Below are positions 28,496 to 40,196 of a DNA stretch of 64,000 bases, in pieces (positions within the stretch are counted from its first letter, which is position 1; each line of letters starts with the position of its first letter). The stretch spans positions 49,550 through 113,549 of the forward strand of contig NZ_VATK01000015.1 of NCBI RefSeq assembly GCF_006546985.1, read 5' to 3'. The notes beneath the pieces are model-generated. The model was not told where the DNA came from. It did not search any database and saw only the letters and a list, made by a program, of their open reading frames with translations. Position numbers and translations under genes: made by a program. The stretch is from Bacillus sp. 03113 (GTDB taxonomy: Bacteria > Bacillota > Bacilli > Bacillales > Cytobacillaceae).

Positions 28496-30043
28496 ATGAA
28501 CGAAAAACAACGACTTGAAGGACAAAACGTGAAAACTGTTCAGCCTTCTGATCTAAATAAGAAAGAAAAGGATTTCAGTAAATACTTTGAAACAGTTTAC
28601 ACTCCACCTTCTTTAAAGGATGCAAAAAAAAGAGGGAAGGAAGACATTAGCTATCAAAAGGATTTCTCTATTCCAGAAGCATTAATGGGGCTAGGGAAAG
28701 GAAAGAAATTTTATATCCGTACGTATGGTTGCCAAATGAATGAACATGATACGGAAGTCATGGCTGGAATCTTTTTGAGCTTAGGATATGAGCCTACGGA
28801 TAGTGTAGATACAGCAAATGTCATTTTACTAAATACATGTGCGATTCGAGAAAACGCAGAAAATAAAGTGTTTGGTGAGCTAGGACATCTGAAAGCATTA
28901 AAAATGGAAAAACCCGATTTGTTGCTGGGTGTTTGCGGTTGCATGTCTCAAGAGGAATCCGTCGTAAATAAAATATTAAAAACGTATCATCATGTTGATA
29001 TGATCTTCGGAACACATAATATTCACCGACTGCCTCACATCTTACAAGAAGCGTATATGTCTAAGGAAATGGTTGTTGAGGTTTGGTCAAAAGAAGGCGA
29101 TGTCATTGAAAACCTTCCAAAAGTAAGACGTGGCAATATAAAAGCATGGGTAAACATTATGTACGGCTGTGATAAATTCTGTACGTATTGTATTGTGCCA
29201 TATACTCGTGGGAAAGAAAGAAGCCGTCTACCGGAGGACATTATTCAAGAGGTTCGTCATTTAGCAGCCCAAGGATACCAAGAAATAACATTACTTGGAC
29301 AAAATGTAAATGCTTATGGGAAAGATTTTACTGACAGAACGTATCGTCTTGGTGATTTAATGGATGAAATTCACAAAATAGATATTCCGCGGATTCGTTT
29401 TACAACAAGCCATCCTCGTGATTTTGATGATCATTTAATTGAGGTATTAGCAAAAGGTGGAAACTTAGTAGATCATATACACCTTCCAGTTCAGTCAGGC
29501 TCTACCGATGTGTTGAAAATTATGGCAAGAAAATATACTAGAGAAGAGTACTTGGAGCTTGTCAGAAAAATTAAAAAAGCAATTCCAGATGTTTCCTTAA
29601 CAACGGATATTATTGTAGGATATCCAAATGAAACAGAAGAACAGTTTGAAGAAACCTTATCTCTTTATCGTGAAGTAGGCTATCAATCAGCTTATACATT
29701 TATTTATTCTCCAAGAGAAGGCACTCCTGCAGCAAAAATGAAAGATAATGTTCCTTTAAAAGTGAAAAAAGAACGATTACAACGATTAAATGCATTAGTG
29801 AACGAATTGTCCGCTGAAGCCATGAAAGAGTACAAAGGAAAAACGGTTAAGGTGCTTGTTGAAGGTGAGAGTAAAAATAATCCTGATGTATTAGCAGGCT
29901 ATACAGAAAAAAGTAAGCTTGTTAATTTTATTGGACCAAAAACGGCTATTGGAAAAATTGTAGACGTAAAAATTACTGAAACAAAAACGTGGTCATTAAA
30001 CGGAGAAATGGTGAATAACCTAGAAATAGCTGAGGTGAATTAA
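28496..30043 (+). CDS. miaB: tRNA-2-methylthio-N6-dimethylallyladenosine synthase
   Basis: Radical-SAM methylthiotransferase that adds a methylthio group to i6A37 of tRNA, acting after MiaA, which is also in this window. The 515-residue protein has the UPF0004 domain with its three cluster cysteines ([28 protein letters not shown]), the radical-SAM motif CDKFCTYC near residue 225, and a C-terminal TRAM domain. The roughly 60-residue N-terminal extension is normal for Bacillus. ATG 28496 follows AAAGGAG. The stop abuts ricA. Confidence 0.95.
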   Translation: MNEKQRLEGQNVKTVQPSDLNKKEKDFSKYFETVYTPPSLKDAKKRGKEDISYQKDFSIPEALMGLGKGKKFYIRTYGCQMNEHDTEVMAGIFLSLGYEPTDSVDTANVILLNTCAIRENAENKVFGELGHLKALKMEKPDLLLGVCGCMSQEESVVNKILKTYHHVDMIFGTHNIHRLPHILQEAYMSKEMVVEVWSKEGDVIENLPKVRRGNIKAWVNIMYGCDKFCTYCIVPYTRGKERSRLPEDIIQEVRHLAAQGYQEITLLGQNVNAYGKDFTDRTYRLGDLMDEIHKIDIPRIRFTTSHPRDFDDHLIEVLAKGGNLVDHIHLPVQSGSTDVLKIMARKYTREEYLELVRKIKKAIPDVSLTTDIIVGYPNETEEQFEETLSLYREVGYQSAYTFIYSPREGTPAAKMKDNVPLKVKKERLQRLNALVNELSAEAMKEYKGKTVKVLVEGESKNNPDVLAGYTEKSKLVNFIGPKTAIGKIVDVKITETKTWSLNGEMVNNLEIAEVN

Positions 30044-30457
30044 GTGGCGAAATATTCGAAGGATGAAATTGTAGCACGCGCTAAAGAGTTGGCCAAAATG
30101 ATTTCAGAAACAGATGAAGTTGACTTTTTTAAACGGGCAGAAGCACAAATTCATGAAAACGAAAAAGTACGCAACGCCATTTTAAAAATTAAAAGCTTAC
30201 AAAAGCAAGCAGTAAATTTTCAGCACTATGGGAAAAAAGAAGCACTGAAGCAGACGGAAGAAAAGATTGCAGCACTTGAACGAGAGCTCGATGAAATTCC
30301 AGTTGTTTCAGAGTTTAAGCAATCACAGATAGATATTAATGAGCTGCTGCAAATCGTTGCATCGACGATATCTAATTCAGTGACAGATGAAATAGTAAAA
30401 TCTACAGACGGTGACATTTTAAGAGGAAAAACTGGCTCTGATATGAAGAATCAATAA
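30044..30457 (+). CDS. ricA: RicA (YmcA), YlbF/YmcA family regulator
   Basis: A 137-residue helical protein (start MAKYSKDEIVARAKELAKMI). With YlbF and YaaT, RicA forms the Y-complex that directs RNase Y and affects sporulation, competence and biofilm in B. subtilis. It starts with GTG two bases after the miaB stop, preceded by GAGGTGAA inside miaB, so the two genes are coupled. The miaB-ricA-cotE order is conserved. A terminator follows. Confidence 0.92.
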   Translation: MAKYSKDEIVARAKELAKMISETDEVDFFKRAEAQIHENEKVRNAILKIKSLQKQAVNFQHYGKKEALKQTEEKIAALERELDEIPVVSEFKQSQIDINELLQIVASTISNSVTDEIVKSTDGDILRGKTGSDMKNQ

Positions 30458-30488
30458 GTTCAATAGATGAAAAAAAATAAGCCATCAT

Positions 30489-30526
30489 AAGAGAGGGGAC
30501 TACATTGTGAGTCCGCCTCTTTTTTA
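30489..30526 (+). terminator. Terminator after ricA
   Basis: AGAGGGGACT / AGTCCGCCTCT imperfect stem followed by TTTTTT. Confidence 0.75.
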
Positions 30527-30725
30527 ATGCCTTTTTTTATTATGCAAAGTAAATGCTTGTAGACCTCTTTCGTGTTTTAACCGGATCATCGGAACATTCA
30601 GTCTTATGATACATACAATGAAATATGCCTATATATTTACCTAGCATTCATAAAAATTATCGCACACTAGTCTAATATCTCGCATAGGATGAAATGAAAA
30701 GTGAATGAGGAGGTTTCGCTCGAAA

Positions 30726-31277
30726 ATGGGAGACTACAGACAGATTATCACCAAAGCAGTCGTAGCGAAAGGACGCAAATTTACTCAGTCAAATCATACG
30801 GTAAATCCATCACATCAACCATCTAGCATACTTGGATGCTGGATCATTAACCATACCTATGAGGCGAAAAAAGTGAAAAAAACGGTAGAAATTTGCGGTT
30901 ACTATGACATAAACGTATGGTATTCCTTCAATGACAATACAAAAACGGAAGTCGTGACAGAACGTGTTGAATACACAGATGTCATTAAATTGAAATACCG
31001 TGATAAAGATTTCTTAGATGACCAAGATATCATCGCCAGTGTTGTTCAACAACCAAACTGCTGTGAAGCAGTTATTTCGCCAAAGGGCAATAAAATTATT
31101 GTTCATGTGGAAAGAGAATTTGTCGTCGAAGTCGTTGGTGAAACAAAAGTTTGGGTACTTTTACGCTCAGGTAATTTTAATTCTGAGGACGATGATTGGG
31201 ATTTTGATGTCGATGATGAAGAATTTGAGGATATCGAACCCGATTTCTTAGGTCAATCTGAAGATGAAAGTCATTAA
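30726..31277 (+). CDS. cotE: Outer spore coat morphogenetic protein CotE
   Basis: CotE directs outer-coat assembly. The 183-residue sequence follows the B. subtilis protein closely from [20 protein letters not shown] through [16 protein letters not shown], with an acidic C-terminal tail of Asp and Glu. ATG 30726 was chosen because GAGGAGG lies 12 bases before it and it matches the family N-terminus; the ATG at 30705 overlaps that site. Followed by a strong terminator. Confidence 0.95.
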   Translation: MGDYRQIITKAVVAKGRKFTQSNHTVNPSHQPSSILGCWIINHTYEAKKVKKTVEICGYYDINVWYSFNDNTKTEVVTERVEYTDVIKLKYRDKDFLDDQDIIASVVQQPNCCEAVISPKGNKIIVHVEREFVVEVVGETKVWVLLRSGNFNSEDDDWDFDVDDEEFEDIEPDFLGQSEDESH

Positions 31278-31310
31278 CTAGGGAGAAGTGCTTCCTAGTT
31301 TTTCTTTTTT
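31276..31310 (+). terminator. Terminator after cotE
   Basis: AACTAGG ... CCTAGTT stem followed by TTTCTTTTTT, beginning at the cotE stop. Confidence 0.85.
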
Positions 31311-31446
31311 GAGATAGGTGAGAATTTTACATAAAAAAATTCAACCTATTTGAGGAAGGGGTTCTACAACCTTTGCATGAAGAAAAAAAGACATATTTTT
31401 CTTATCATTCTATTTGAAATAGAACTAGAATTGGAGGATAAATCTA

Positions 31447-32433
31447 ATGAAAATGTATGAAATTCATGTAAAGTGTTTTGAGCTTGAAAAAATGGCTCAA
31501 TTTTATACAGAGGTTCTTGAAATGAAGTTAATTAGTCAATCAAAGCAGCATTTTGCTGTTAAAGCAGGGTCAACGAAGCTTTATTTTGAAAAAGTCGAAG
31601 CAAGACCTTTCTATCATCTTTGTTTTAGAGTAAACGAAACTTACTATGAACCTATAATTCAAAAGCTTATTGCACACAGGTTGCTGTTAGAAGATGAAGA
31701 GGGGGAATACTGCTTATTTTGGAAGGGAAAGCATGCCTACTTTATCGACCCTGACGGTAATATTCTAGAAATACTTCAGAAAATGGGTACAGCAGATAAA
31801 GAAAATGATAGAGATGGTTGGTTTGATGTTGTAGAAATGGGCCTACCTGTTGGAAATATTGAACAAATGCAGCTCAATTTATCACCATTTATCAAAGATC
31901 AATATAAAAAGAGCAGTGATTTATTTGCTTTCTTTGGTGATACAAATGGAGTGTTCGTTATTGTGAAAGAAGGACGACCGTGGTATCCAACAAAAAGAGG
32001 AGCTGAAATTCATCCGATAAAAATAGTTGTTGATGGACATCATAACTCTTCTTATAAACATCCGGATTACCCTTATGAAATTGTCATTCGAAAGGAATGG
32101 ACGGATGATCTGCCAGCTGTTCAATTTCGAATGGCAAGACCGACCAATCAGCATAATGGATATGATGGAATCATGCTTGGTTTGCCAAATTCTTCTTATC
32201 ATCTAGAATTCACTCAGAAAAGCGAACCGATCAAGATCCCAGCTCCTACAAAAGAGCATCTGCTTGTCTTTTATTTACCTGACATGAAAGCTAGTGATCA
32301 AATCGTCCAAAGACTCAGAGAAATGGGATATAGCGAAGCAGAGCCGGAAAATCCTTATTGGAAATGTAATGGTGTTACGATCGAGGATCCAGATGGGTGG
32401 AGAATCGTGTTCATGAATACGAGCGGCATCTAA
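31447..32433 (+). CDS. VOC (glyoxalase/bleomycin-resistance fold) fusion protein
   Basis: A 328-residue protein with at least two VOC units. Residues 1-115 form a complete unit (YEIHVKCFELEKMAQFYTEV to HAYFIDPDGNILEIL). Residues 125-205 are a second, diverged unit. The last 105 residues (RMARPTNQHNGYDGIMLGLP to GVTIEDPDGWRIVF) closely resemble the C-terminal part of B. subtilis YycE as I remember it, but seem to lack that family's first helix. ATG 31447 follows TTGGAGG. Substrate and metal use are not predictable. It is not part of the B. subtilis order here. Confidence 0.75.
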   Translation: MKMYEIHVKCFELEKMAQFYTEVLEMKLISQSKQHFAVKAGSTKLYFEKVEARPFYHLCFRVNETYYEPIIQKLIAHRLLLEDEEGEYCLFWKGKHAYFIDPDGNILEILQKMGTADKENDRDGWFDVVEMGLPVGNIEQMQLNLSPFIKDQYKKSSDLFAFFGDTNGVFVIVKEGRPWYPTKRGAEIHPIKIVVDGHHNSSYKHPDYPYEIVIRKEWTDDLPAVQFRMARPTNQHNGYDGIMLGLPNSSYHLEFTQKSEPIKIPAPTKEHLLVFYLPDMKASDQIVQRLREMGYSEAEPENPYWKCNGVTIEDPDGWRIVFMNTSGI

Positions 32434-32508
32434 GCATCATCGAACATCCTTCCAAAATGTATGCTATAATGATGTATTAGAGAATACATAGATGTTTTGG
32501 AGGATATG

Positions 32509-35118
32509 ATGGCAGCTTATACGCCGATGATACAACAATATTTACAGGTCAAGGCAGATTACCAGGATGCCTTTTTATTTTTTCGTTTAGGTGACTTTTA
32601 CGAAATGTTTTTTGATGATGCATTAAAAGCGTCTCAAGAACTAGAAATTACATTAACAAGTCGAGAAGGCGGATCAGAGAACCGCATACCAATGTGCGGG
32701 GTACCCTATCATTCCGCACCTCAATATATTGAAAAATTGATTGAAAAAGGGCATAAAGTCGCTATATGCGAGCAAACAGAGGATCCTAAGCAAGCAAAAG
32801 GAGTCGTACGTCGCGAAGTCGTTCAGTTGATCACACCCGGAACAGTAATGGAGGGTAAAGGGCTTCACGATAAGGAAAATAATTTTATTGCTGCTATGAC
32901 TATTTTTAGCGACGATCAAATTGGTTTTGCTTACAGTGATCTCTCAACAGGTGAGAATAAAACCATCTTGATTTCTGGAAGCATTGAGGACTTATTGAAC
33001 GAATTATCTTTATCGGGAGCGAAAGAATTAGTACTTTCTAAAGACGTTCATGAGGATTTGCAAAAAAGATTAAAAGAACAATTAGCTTTAACACTGTCGT
33101 TTGAAGAGGATTTAGACGTAAAAGATCATTTCCAATCGCTTATAAATCATCTTGAAGATGAAAAGCAACGTCAAACAACAGCAAGGCTATTAAATTATTT
33201 ATATCGAACTCAAAAAAGAAGCTTAGAACATCTTCAGGCTGTTACGATTTATGAAATGAAGCAAACGATGAAAATCGATTATTTTTCAAAACGAAATTTA
33301 GAATTAACAGAAACCATTCGCTCGAAAGGGAAAAAAGGCTCCTTATTATGGTTATTAGATGAAACAAAAACGGCAATGGGGGGCAGGCTTTTAAAACAAT
33401 GGATCGACCGACCTTTAATAGACTTGAAGACGATTCAATATAGACATGAACTCGTTGAAACATTTATGGAACAATATTTTGAACGATTAGAACTTCAAGA
33501 AAAGCTTAAGGAGGTCTATGATCTAGAAAGATTAGCTGGAAGAGTAGCATTTGGGAATGTCAATGCAAGAGATTTATTACAATTAAAACGATCGCTAACT
33601 CAAATCCCATTTATACAGGAAATACTAAATAAGCTTGAAAATGAAACAGCAAGAAATCTCTCATACAAGATGGACCCTTGTGAAGAGGTGGCACAGCTTC
33701 TAGAAAATGCCTTGATAGAGCAGCCCCCACTTTCAATTAAAGAAGGAAATTTAATTAAAGATGGCTATCATGAGCAATTGGATCGTTATCGTGATGCAAG
33801 CAGAAATGGGAAGTCGTGGATTGCAGAGCTTGAGAAACAGGAAAAAGAAAAAACAGGGATAAAATCACTAAAGGTAGGCTATAATCGGATTTTTGGTTAT
33901 TACCTTGAAGTTACGAGAGCAAATTTACATTTGCTTGAGGAGGGAAGATATGAACGAAAGCAGACGTTAGCGAATGCAGAACGATTCATTACTCCTGAGT
34001 TAAAAGAAAAAGAAGCCTTGATTTTATCCGCTGAAGAGAAAAGTGTAGAACTGGAATACCAGCTGTTTATTGAAATAAGAGAGCAGGTTAAAAAATATAT
34101 ACCGAGATTGCAAGCCTTAGCCAAAATAGTAAGTGAGATTGATGTCCTTCAATGCTTTGCCACGATAAGTGAAGAAAGACATTATGTAAAGCCTGTTTTA
34201 TCTAATGAACGCCGGATTATCATTAAAGATGGGCGTCACCCTGTTGTTGAAAAGGTGATGAATTCACAAACATACATCCCGAACGACTGCGTAATGGATG
34301 AAGCAAGAGAAGTACTGCTGATAACCGGACCTAATATGTCTGGGAAGAGCACTTATATGCGACAAATTGCTTTAATGGCTATATTAGCTCAAGCTGGCTG
34401 TTACGTTCCGGCTTCTGAGGCTGTATTGCCTATTTTTGATCAAGTTTTTACTCGTATAGGAGCTGCAGATGATTTAATATCTGGACAAAGTACGTTTATG
34501 GTTGAAATGATGGAAGCAAAAAATGCAATCGCAAATGCAACTAAAAATAGTCTTATTTTATTCGATGAAATAGGCAGAGGAACCTCTACTTATGATGGTA
34601 TGGCTCTTGCCCAAGCCATTATTGAATTTATCCATGATCGCGTTGGAGCTAAGACCCTTTTTTCCACTCACTATCATGAATTAACTGTACTCGAACAGAA
34701 TTTAAAGAGAGTTCATAATATACATGTCAGTGCCATTGAACAGGGCGGCAATGTGGTTTTCTTGCATAAAATAAAAGAAGGTCCAGCTGACAAAAGCTAT
34801 GGGATTCATGTTGCCCAATTGGCAGGTTTGCCGAATGAATTAATCAACCGAGCGAATGAACTTCTTGCCACGCTAGAACGTAAAGATGAGGGGAATCATA
34901 CAGTTGAACAGCAAAACCAAGTGGCTGTATCAACTCAAGGTACTATTCTTCAAGAGTCACAGCTATCCTTATTTGCTGAAGAACAAGCACCAAGGCAAAA
35001 GCCAAGTGGAAAAGAGAAAAAAATTATTCATCAATTAAAAGAATTAGAGATATTAGAAATGACCCCAATGCAAGCCTTTAATGTATTATATGAGCTTCAT
35101 AAACAAATAAAAAGCTAG
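32509..35118 (+). CDS. mutS: DNA mismatch repair protein MutS
   Basis: Mismatch-recognition ATPase of 869 residues. The Phe-x-Glu mismatch probe is in [12 protein letters not shown] near residue 33; Walker A is [13 protein letters not shown] near 605 and Walker [17 protein letters not shown] near 685. A C-terminal extension carries a likely processivity-clamp contact (QLSLFAEE). ATG 32509 gives [12 protein letters not shown], the usual Bacillus N-terminus, 5 bases after GGAGG; codons at 32497 and 32506 overlap or crowd that site. It is followed 28 bases later by mutL. Confidence 0.96.
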   Translation: MAAYTPMIQQYLQVKADYQDAFLFFRLGDFYEMFFDDALKASQELEITLTSREGGSENRIPMCGVPYHSAPQYIEKLIEKGHKVAICEQTEDPKQAKGVVRREVVQLITPGTVMEGKGLHDKENNFIAAMTIFSDDQIGFAYSDLSTGENKTILISGSIEDLLNELSLSGAKELVLSKDVHEDLQKRLKEQLALTLSFEEDLDVKDHFQSLINHLEDEKQRQTTARLLNYLYRTQKRSLEHLQAVTIYEMKQTMKIDYFSKRNLELTETIRSKGKKGSLLWLLDETKTAMGGRLLKQWIDRPLIDLKTIQYRHELVETFMEQYFERLELQEKLKEVYDLERLAGRVAFGNVNARDLLQLKRSLTQIPFIQEILNKLENETARNLSYKMDPCEEVAQLLENALIEQPPLSIKEGNLIKDGYHEQLDRYRDASRNGKSWIAELEKQEKEKTGIKSLKVGYNRIFGYYLEVTRANLHLLEEGRYERKQTLANAERFITPELKEKEALILSAEEKSVELEYQLFIEIREQVKKYIPRLQALAKIVSEIDVLQCFATISEERHYVKPVLSNERRIIIKDGRHPVVEKVMNSQTYIPNDCVMDEAREVLLITGPNMSGKSTYMRQIALMAILAQAGCYVPASEAVLPIFDQVFTRIGAADDLISGQSTFMVEMMEAKNAIANATKNSLILFDEIGRGTSTYDGMALAQAIIEFIHDRVGAKTLFSTHYHELTVLEQNLKRVHNIHVSAIEQGGNVVFLHKIKEGPADKSYGIHVAQLAGLPNELINRANELLATLERKDEGNHTVEQQNQVAVSTQGTILQESQLSLFAEEQAPRQKPSGKEKKIIHQLKELEILEMTPMQAFNVLYELHKQIKS

Positions 35119-35146
35119 ACGGATGAAAGAATGAGAGGTGTAGAGA

Positions 35147-37027
35147 ATGGCGAAAATCATTCAGCTGGATGATGCACTCTCCAATAAAATTGCAGCAGGA
35201 GAAGTTGTCGAGCGGCCCGCTTCTGTCGTAAAAGAGTTAGTGGAAAATGCAATTGATGCTGGTAGTTCAATCATTGAAATCGAACTTGAGGAAGCAGGTC
35301 TTTCCAAAATCCGAATCGTGGATAATGGAGAAGGAATGGAAGAAGAGGATGTCCTCACAGCCTTTAAACGCCATGCGACAAGTAAGATAAAAGACGAAAA
35401 TGATCTATTTCGCGTGCAAACGCTTGGCTTTCGTGGAGAAGCCCTCCCAAGCATTGCTTCTGTCTCTAGGCTGGAAATGAAAACCTCTATTGGAGAAGCT
35501 GGGACAAGACTATTAATGGAAGGTGGAAAAGTCACCTCTTTTGAAAAATCTTCCAGTCGAAAAGGAACAGAATTTATTATTACAGACTTATTTTTTAATA
35601 CACCTGCAAGGCTAAAATATATGAAAAGCATTCACACAGAGCTTGGCAATGTTACAGATATAGTCAATCGAATCGCACTTGCTCATCCAGAGGTTTCTTT
35701 TCGATTCATCCACAATGACCGAAAACTACTTCATACGAACGGTAATGGGGATGTGAGACAAGTCTTAGCTGCCATTTACGGTGTAAATATTGCAAAAAAA
35801 ATGATTCCGATTCATGGAAGATCCTTAGATTATGAAATCTCAGGCTTTGCGGCATTACCTGAAGTAACGAGAGCTTCCCGCAATTATACATCTACGATGA
35901 TTAATGGTCGGTTTATTAAAAACTATCCACTCGTTAAGGCTATTTTAGAAGGGTATCATACATTGCTGCCTATTGGACGATTTCCGATTGTGTTCATTAA
36001 TATAATTATGGATCCGATTTTAGTTGATGTGAATGTTCATCCTTCAAAGCTAGAGGTGCGAATTAGCAAGGAACAAGAGCTTCTCGAATTAGTTGCAAAT
36101 ACGATTAAGTCAGCATTTAAAGAAAAGGAACTTATTCCTGCTGGATTAGTTCGTGAAAAGATGGAACAGCCTAAATTAGAGCAAACGATGCTCGAATTTG
36201 ACCATGCCCCTCAAAAACAAAAGGAATTAAAAGAGAGTGCACCAATTGTTCAGGAAAATGAAGAGCCATTTTTGTTTGTTGAAAAATCTCCTATTACTAA
36301 AAAAATTAGTCGTGATTTACCACAGGAAATTAATGCGCCTTTAATTGAGCATAACAAGAACGAAGGGGCGATTGATTCAAATGAGGTTTCGTATCACGAA
36401 GAGAATAATTCTCTTTCGATGAATGATAAGGACGATCAAGCAGCTCGGATCCCTCCTTTTTATCCAATTGGGCAAATGCATGGCACGTATATTTTTGCTC
36501 AAAATGAAAAGGGACTTTACATTATTGACCAGCATGCTGCACAAGAGCGTATCAACTATGAATACTTTAAGGAAAAAGTTGGACAGGTCCATAACGAATT
36601 ACAGGATCTTTTGATTCCTATAACGATGGAATTTTCAATTGATGAATGTATGAAGATTAATGAATATAAACCATTACTTGAAGATGTAGGAGTATTTTTA
36701 GAGGATTTTGGCATGCATAGCTTTATCGTTCGATCGCACCCACAATGGTTTCCAAAAGGCGAGGAACAGCAAATTATTGAAGAGATGATTGAGCAGCTCC
36801 TAATAATGAAAAAAGTCGACATTAAAAAGCTTCGTGAGGAAGCAGCTATTATGATGAGCTGTAAAGCAGCAATAAAAGCTAACCGATATTTAAGAAATGA
36901 TGAAATTGAAGCACTTCTTGAAAAGCTTAGAAACACAAATGACCCTTTTACTTGTCCACATGGCAGACCAATCATCATTCATTACACCACCTACGACATG
37001 GAAAAAATGTTCAAACGTGTAATGTAA
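35147..37027 (+). CDS. mutL: DNA mismatch repair protein MutL
   Basis: GHKL ATPase with endonuclease function, partner of MutS. The 626-residue protein has the ATP-binding motifs [19 protein letters not shown] and [13 protein letters not shown] in the first 110 residues, and the metal-binding [12 protein letters not shown] near 460 that marks nicking-competent MutL of Gram-positives; C-terminal CPHGRP is also present. The linker (about 340-430) is acidic and variable. ATG 35147 follows GAGAGGTG. It converges on mreBH with a shared terminator between. Confidence 0.96.
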   Translation: MAKIIQLDDALSNKIAAGEVVERPASVVKELVENAIDAGSSIIEIELEEAGLSKIRIVDNGEGMEEEDVLTAFKRHATSKIKDENDLFRVQTLGFRGEALPSIASVSRLEMKTSIGEAGTRLLMEGGKVTSFEKSSSRKGTEFIITDLFFNTPARLKYMKSIHTELGNVTDIVNRIALAHPEVSFRFIHNDRKLLHTNGNGDVRQVLAAIYGVNIAKKMIPIHGRSLDYEISGFAALPEVTRASRNYTSTMINGRFIKNYPLVKAILEGYHTLLPIGRFPIVFINIIMDPILVDVNVHPSKLEVRISKEQELLELVANTIKSAFKEKELIPAGLVREKMEQPKLEQTMLEFDHAPQKQKELKESAPIVQENEEPFLFVEKSPITKKISRDLPQEINAPLIEHNKNEGAIDSNEVSYHEENNSLSMNDKDDQAARIPPFYPIGQMHGTYIFAQNEKGLYIIDQHAAQERINYEYFKEKVGQVHNELQDLLIPITMEFSIDECMKINEYKPLLEDVGVFLEDFGMHSFIVRSHPQWFPKGEEQQIIEEMIEQLLIMKKVDIKKLREEAAIMMSCKAAIKANRYLRNDEIEALLEKLRNTNDPFTCPHGRPIIIHYTTYDMEKMFKRVM

Positions 37028-37172
37028 AAAAGAAAAGCGGAAGCGCCTTGATCATCGACGTACAAACTGGAAAGACTTCGACTGAGATAAAGGATACACG
37101 ATGAAGGGCAGCGAATCGATGTTGACTTATCGTAGGGAGAAGGCCGGAAGTTTGATAGTCGATAGGCACAGT
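37027..37172. repeat. Mosaic repeat, reversed copy (third-module type)
   Basis: Begins AAAAGCGGAAGCGCCTTGAT, the complement of the right edge of other copies, then CATCGACGTACAAACTGGA and TTGACTTATCGTAGGGAG with GATAGTCGATAGGC at the end. This corresponds to the third module of the 22.8-kb copy in opposite orientation. It sits directly after the mutL stop. Confidence 0.75.
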
Positions 37173-37177
37173 AGCTA

Positions 37178-37221
37178 TAAAAAAGCAGAACCCTTCATGT
37201 AAAAGGGCTCTGCTTTTTTAT
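37178..37221. terminator. Bidirectional terminator between mutL and mreBH
   Basis: AAAAAAGCAGAACCCTT / AAGGGCTCTGCTTTTTT imperfect palindrome with T runs on both strands; the mreBH stop lies in its right arm. Confidence 0.88.
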
Positions 37222-38222
37222 ACAGTTTTTTGGATTTTTTCAATGTAATTTAATGATTTTCCAGTTCCAATGGCTACAGATTCAAGTGGGTTTGGAGCTA
37301 GATGGACTGGGACAATAATTTCTTCATTTACCCATTGCTGCATTCCATTTAACAATGCTCCACCACCCGTTAAGATAACACCAAGATCAACAATATCTCC
37401 GCTTAACTCAGCTGGACTTTCTTCAAGAGTAGCGCGAATTGCTTCAATAATTTGTAACAAAGACTCCTTCATTGCATCTCGAATTTCAAAGGATGTGATA
37501 CTGATTGTTTTCGGCAGACCAGTCAAAAGATCTCTTCCTCTAATATCCATTGAAACAGCATCATGATCAACTAGTGCGTAACCAATGTTGATTTTGATTT
37601 GCTCTGCTGTCCTTTCTCCAATTAATAAATTATATTGTTTTCTTACATATTGAACAATATCCTCATCCAGTCTGTCACCGCCGATTCGGATGGATTGACA
37701 TGCAACCACTCCGCCATATGAAATAATGGCAGCCTCAGTAGAACCTCCTCCAATATCAACGATCAGATTGCCAATCGGCTCATCAACGGGAAGATCAGCA
37801 CCAATTGCAGCTGCTATAGGTTCTTCGATTAAAATCACCTTTTTTGCTCCAGCATTTCTTACAGCATCCTGAATCGCGCGTCGTTCTACACTGGTTGAGC
37901 CGGAAGGAGTACAGACAACAATCGTAGGCTTCTTCATGGTAAAGCCCACTTTTTTAGATGCCTTTTTGATCACGTATTTGAGCATTTCTGTTGTTATATC
38001 GTAATCGGCAATCACTCCATCTTTTAACGGTCTAATGGCGACTATTCTTCCTGGAGTTTTTCCAATCATTTCCTTTGCTTCTTGTCCAACAGCTAATACT
38101 TTTTTAGTCGAAGTATCTACTGCTACCACAGAGGGTTCATTAAATACGATCCCTTTATTTTTACTATATACAAGAATATTTGCAGTTCCTAAATCTATCC
38201 CAATTGCTGAATTTGTTATCAT
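37218..38222 (-). CDS. mreBH: MreB-family actin homologue MreBH
   Basis: Bacterial actin that organises lateral-wall synthesis. At 334 residues, the ATP-binding motifs are [18 protein letters not shown] (phosphate 1), [13 protein letters not shown] (phosphate 2) and [13 protein letters not shown] (adenosine). The ILVYSKNKG segment and conservation around GADLPVDEP are closer to MreBH than to MreB or Mbl as I recall them. ATG 38222 on the minus strand follows a GGGTGG site. It is convergent with mutL. MreBH in B. subtilis guides the hydrolase LytE. Confidence 0.88.
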   Translation of the reverse strand: MITNSAIGIDLGTANILVYSKNKGIVFNEPSVVAVDTSTKKVLAVGQEAKEMIGKTPGRIVAIRPLKDGVIADYDITTEMLKYVIKKASKKVGFTMKKPTIVVCTPSGSTSVERRAIQDAVRNAGAKKVILIEEPIAAAIGADLPVDEPIGNLIVDIGGGSTEAAIISYGGVVACQSIRIGGDRLDEDIVQYVRKQYNLLIGERTAEQIKINIGYALVDHDAVSMDIRGRDLLTGLPKTISITSFEIRDAMKESLLQIIEAIRATLEESPAELSGDIVDLGVILTGGGALLNGMQQWVNEEIIVPVHLAPNPLESVAIGTGKSLNYIEKIQKTV

Positions 38223-38608
38223 CTATATCCACCCAATTCTATCAATTTTACATTATATCCTTCTCAAACCTTAGCATGGATTTAGGGGTAGTGAAGGGAA
38301 TGTTATCTAATCGTAAATGAATCGTAATGTATTGTGAATACTTTCCCTTTAATGTTAAAATAAGTAAAATAATTTTTGTTCCTGAATAGATTGGTTTTTT
38401 TCTGGTCATACTGCATAGATATTCATCCATTTATTATGTGTTTAAATGAAAGGGTGAACTTGTAAATAGCAAACATAAGAAACTAATTGGTTTTGTTAAA
38501 GAGTACTGTTGATAAAAGCGATTTTTGAGTCATTTGTGTGAAACCTTGTTTCTCAAGCAAAAAGATTCTTTTACTTTTCGTCATCTGTGGTAAGATAAGG
38601 ATAAACTT
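38223..38608. other. Divergent intergenic region between mreBH and miaA
   Basis: About 390 AT-rich bases between divergent genes that should hold the mreBH and miaA promoters. I could not fix clear -35/-10 pairs and see no repeat or RNA gene. Confidence 0.4.
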
Positions 38609-39610
38609 GTGTTTGATGGCATATTTTTAAAAGGCAGTGTGAAAAATTTGACGAAAAAGGAAAAGTTAGTTGTAATTATCGGGCCAACTGCCGTCGGAAA
38701 GACGAAGCTTAGCATTGAACTAGCAAAGGCTTTCGATGGAGAGATTATCAGTGGAGATTCGATGCAAATATATGCAGGCATGGATGTTGGAACAGCCAAA
38801 ATTACAAATGAGGAAATGGAAGGTATACCTCATCATTTAATCGATATAAAAAAACCAGATGAGCCTTTTTCTGTAGCTGAATTTCAAGAATTGGTTCGTA
38901 AAAAAATCAGTGAAATTACAGCAAGGAAAAAAACTCCCTTTATCGTTGGAGGTACTGGTTTATATATACAATCTGTTATTTATGATTATCAGTTTTCAGA
39001 AGCACCATCAGACCCAGACTATCGAAAGGGATTAGAAATAGTTGTTGAAAATGAAGGGAGTGAAAAGCTTCATCAATTATTAATGAAAATCGATCCAGAT
39101 AGTGGAGAAAAAATTCACCATCATAATGTTAGACGTCTCATTCGAGCGCTTGAAATTTATCATTGCACAGGGAAAACAATGACAGAAATACAAAACACCC
39201 AACGCTCTGAAGAATTGTATGAAAGTGCTTTAATTGGGCTTTCCATGGATAGAGCGTTGCTGTATGAACGTATTAATAAACGAGTGGATCTCATGATGGG
39301 GCAGGGGTTGTTGGAGGAGGTGGAAGCGCTTTATAGTCAAGGTTTAAAAGGAAGTCAAGCCTTACAAGCTATCGGGTATAAAGAGTTTTTTTCCTATTTT
39401 GAAGGTAGTTCTACGTTACAAGCTTCTATCGACCAATTAAAGCAAAATTCTAGAAACTATGCAAAAAGACAATTAACCTGGTTTCGAAATAAAATGGATG
39501 TCGAATGGTTTGATATGACAGAGACCGTTTCCTCACATCGATTAGAAAAAAAAATAGATGAAATTTCATCCTTTATTGAAGGAAAGCTAAAAATAAAATC
39601 GAATACATAG
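38609..39610 (+). CDS. miaA: tRNA dimethylallyltransferase
   Basis: Transfers a dimethylallyl group to A37 of tRNAs reading UNN codons; MiaB later methylthiolates the product. The protein has the P-loop [16 protein letters not shown], the substrate motifs [20 protein letters not shown] and [10 protein letters not shown], and [13 protein letters not shown] near the C-terminus. Two starts are possible: GTG 38609 (8 bases after AAGG, 333 residues) and GTG 38639 (323 residues), the latter nearer the length I remember for B. subtilis. Followed 32 bases later by hfq, a conserved pair. Confidence 0.92.
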   Translation: MFDGIFLKGSVKNLTKKEKLVVIIGPTAVGKTKLSIELAKAFDGEIISGDSMQIYAGMDVGTAKITNEEMEGIPHHLIDIKKPDEPFSVAEFQELVRKKISEITARKKTPFIVGGTGLYIQSVIYDYQFSEAPSDPDYRKGLEIVVENEGSEKLHQLLMKIDPDSGEKIHHHNVRRLIRALEIYHCTGKTMTEIQNTQRSEELYESALIGLSMDRALLYERINKRVDLMMGQGLLEEVEALYSQGLKGSQALQAIGYKEFFSYFEGSSTLQASIDQLKQNSRNYAKRQLTWFRNKMDVEWFDMTETVSSHRLEKKIDEISSFIEGKLKIKSNT

Positions 39611-39642
39611 TATTAGAGATAAAAAGGGAGGATTCCAATATT

Positions 39643-39873
39643 ATGAAGCAGCCAGTTAATATTCAAGACCAAGTTCTAAATCAATTACGAAAAGACGGTA
39701 CGAGTGTTACAGTATTTTTATTAAATGGTTTCCAATTAAGAGGGCTAGTAAAAGGATTTGACAACTTCACTGTTTTATTTGAATCAGAAGGAAAACAACA
39801 GCTAGTATATAAACATGCGATTTCAACATTCGCTCCACAGCGAAATGTTCAAATAGACCTAGAAGGGCAATAA
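39643..39873 (+). CDS. hfq: RNA chaperone Hfq
   Basis: Sm-like hexameric RNA chaperone, 76 residues. The Sm1 segment is [20 protein letters not shown] and the Sm2 segment [11 protein letters not shown] 39643 follows AAAGGGAGGA. It follows miaA as in most bacteria. A terminator lies 100 bases downstream. Confidence 0.96.
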   Translation: MKQPVNIQDQVLNQLRKDGTSVTVFLLNGFQLRGLVKGFDNFTVLFESEGKQQLVYKHAISTFAPQRNVQIDLEGQ

Positions 39874-39893
39874 AAGCACAAGTGCTTTGATCA
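39872..39893. repeat. Mosaic repeat, edge fragment
   Basis: AAAAGCACAAGTGCTTTGAT followed by CAGCCCTGAAG is the complement of the right edge (CTTCAGGGCTGATCAAG...GCTTTT) of the full copies; it overlaps the end of hfq by two bases. Confidence 0.6.
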
Positions 39894-39969
39894 GCCCTGA
39901 AGCTTAACATAGATATATTGCTATCAAAGTAATCCATAATTAACTATTTTACCATTTCCTGAAACGGCA

Positions 39970-40009
39970 AGAAATCTTCCAGTTATATTGGAGGGTTTCT
40001 TTTTTTGGA
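39970..40009 (+). terminator. Terminator after hfq
   Basis: GAAATCTTCCA / TGGAGGGTTTC stem (with wobble pairs) followed by TTTTTTT. Confidence 0.8.
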
Positions 40010-40047
40010 GAATAAGAAAGCATAAGTTTTCAGAACTCAGACCGATG

Positions 40048-40112
40048 TCTAGCTTCGACATACAGGACGTACTAATGCCGATGTTTCCACAGACGTGGTG
40101 TTCTTAATCGGC
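40048..40112. repeat. Mosaic hairpin repeat, first module only
   Basis: TGTCTAGCTTCGACATACAG, GACGTACTAATGCCGATG, then GACGTGGTGTTCTTAATCGG: the first module of the other copies with an altered loop. It lies between hfq and spoVK. Confidence 0.8.
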
Positions 40113-40196
40113 TGCTTTTCTTAAAAGGGAATAGGCTTTTGTCACAAAAACGATCTACTATGCATATACTGTTTAGAAGAATGTGAGGTGATGACT

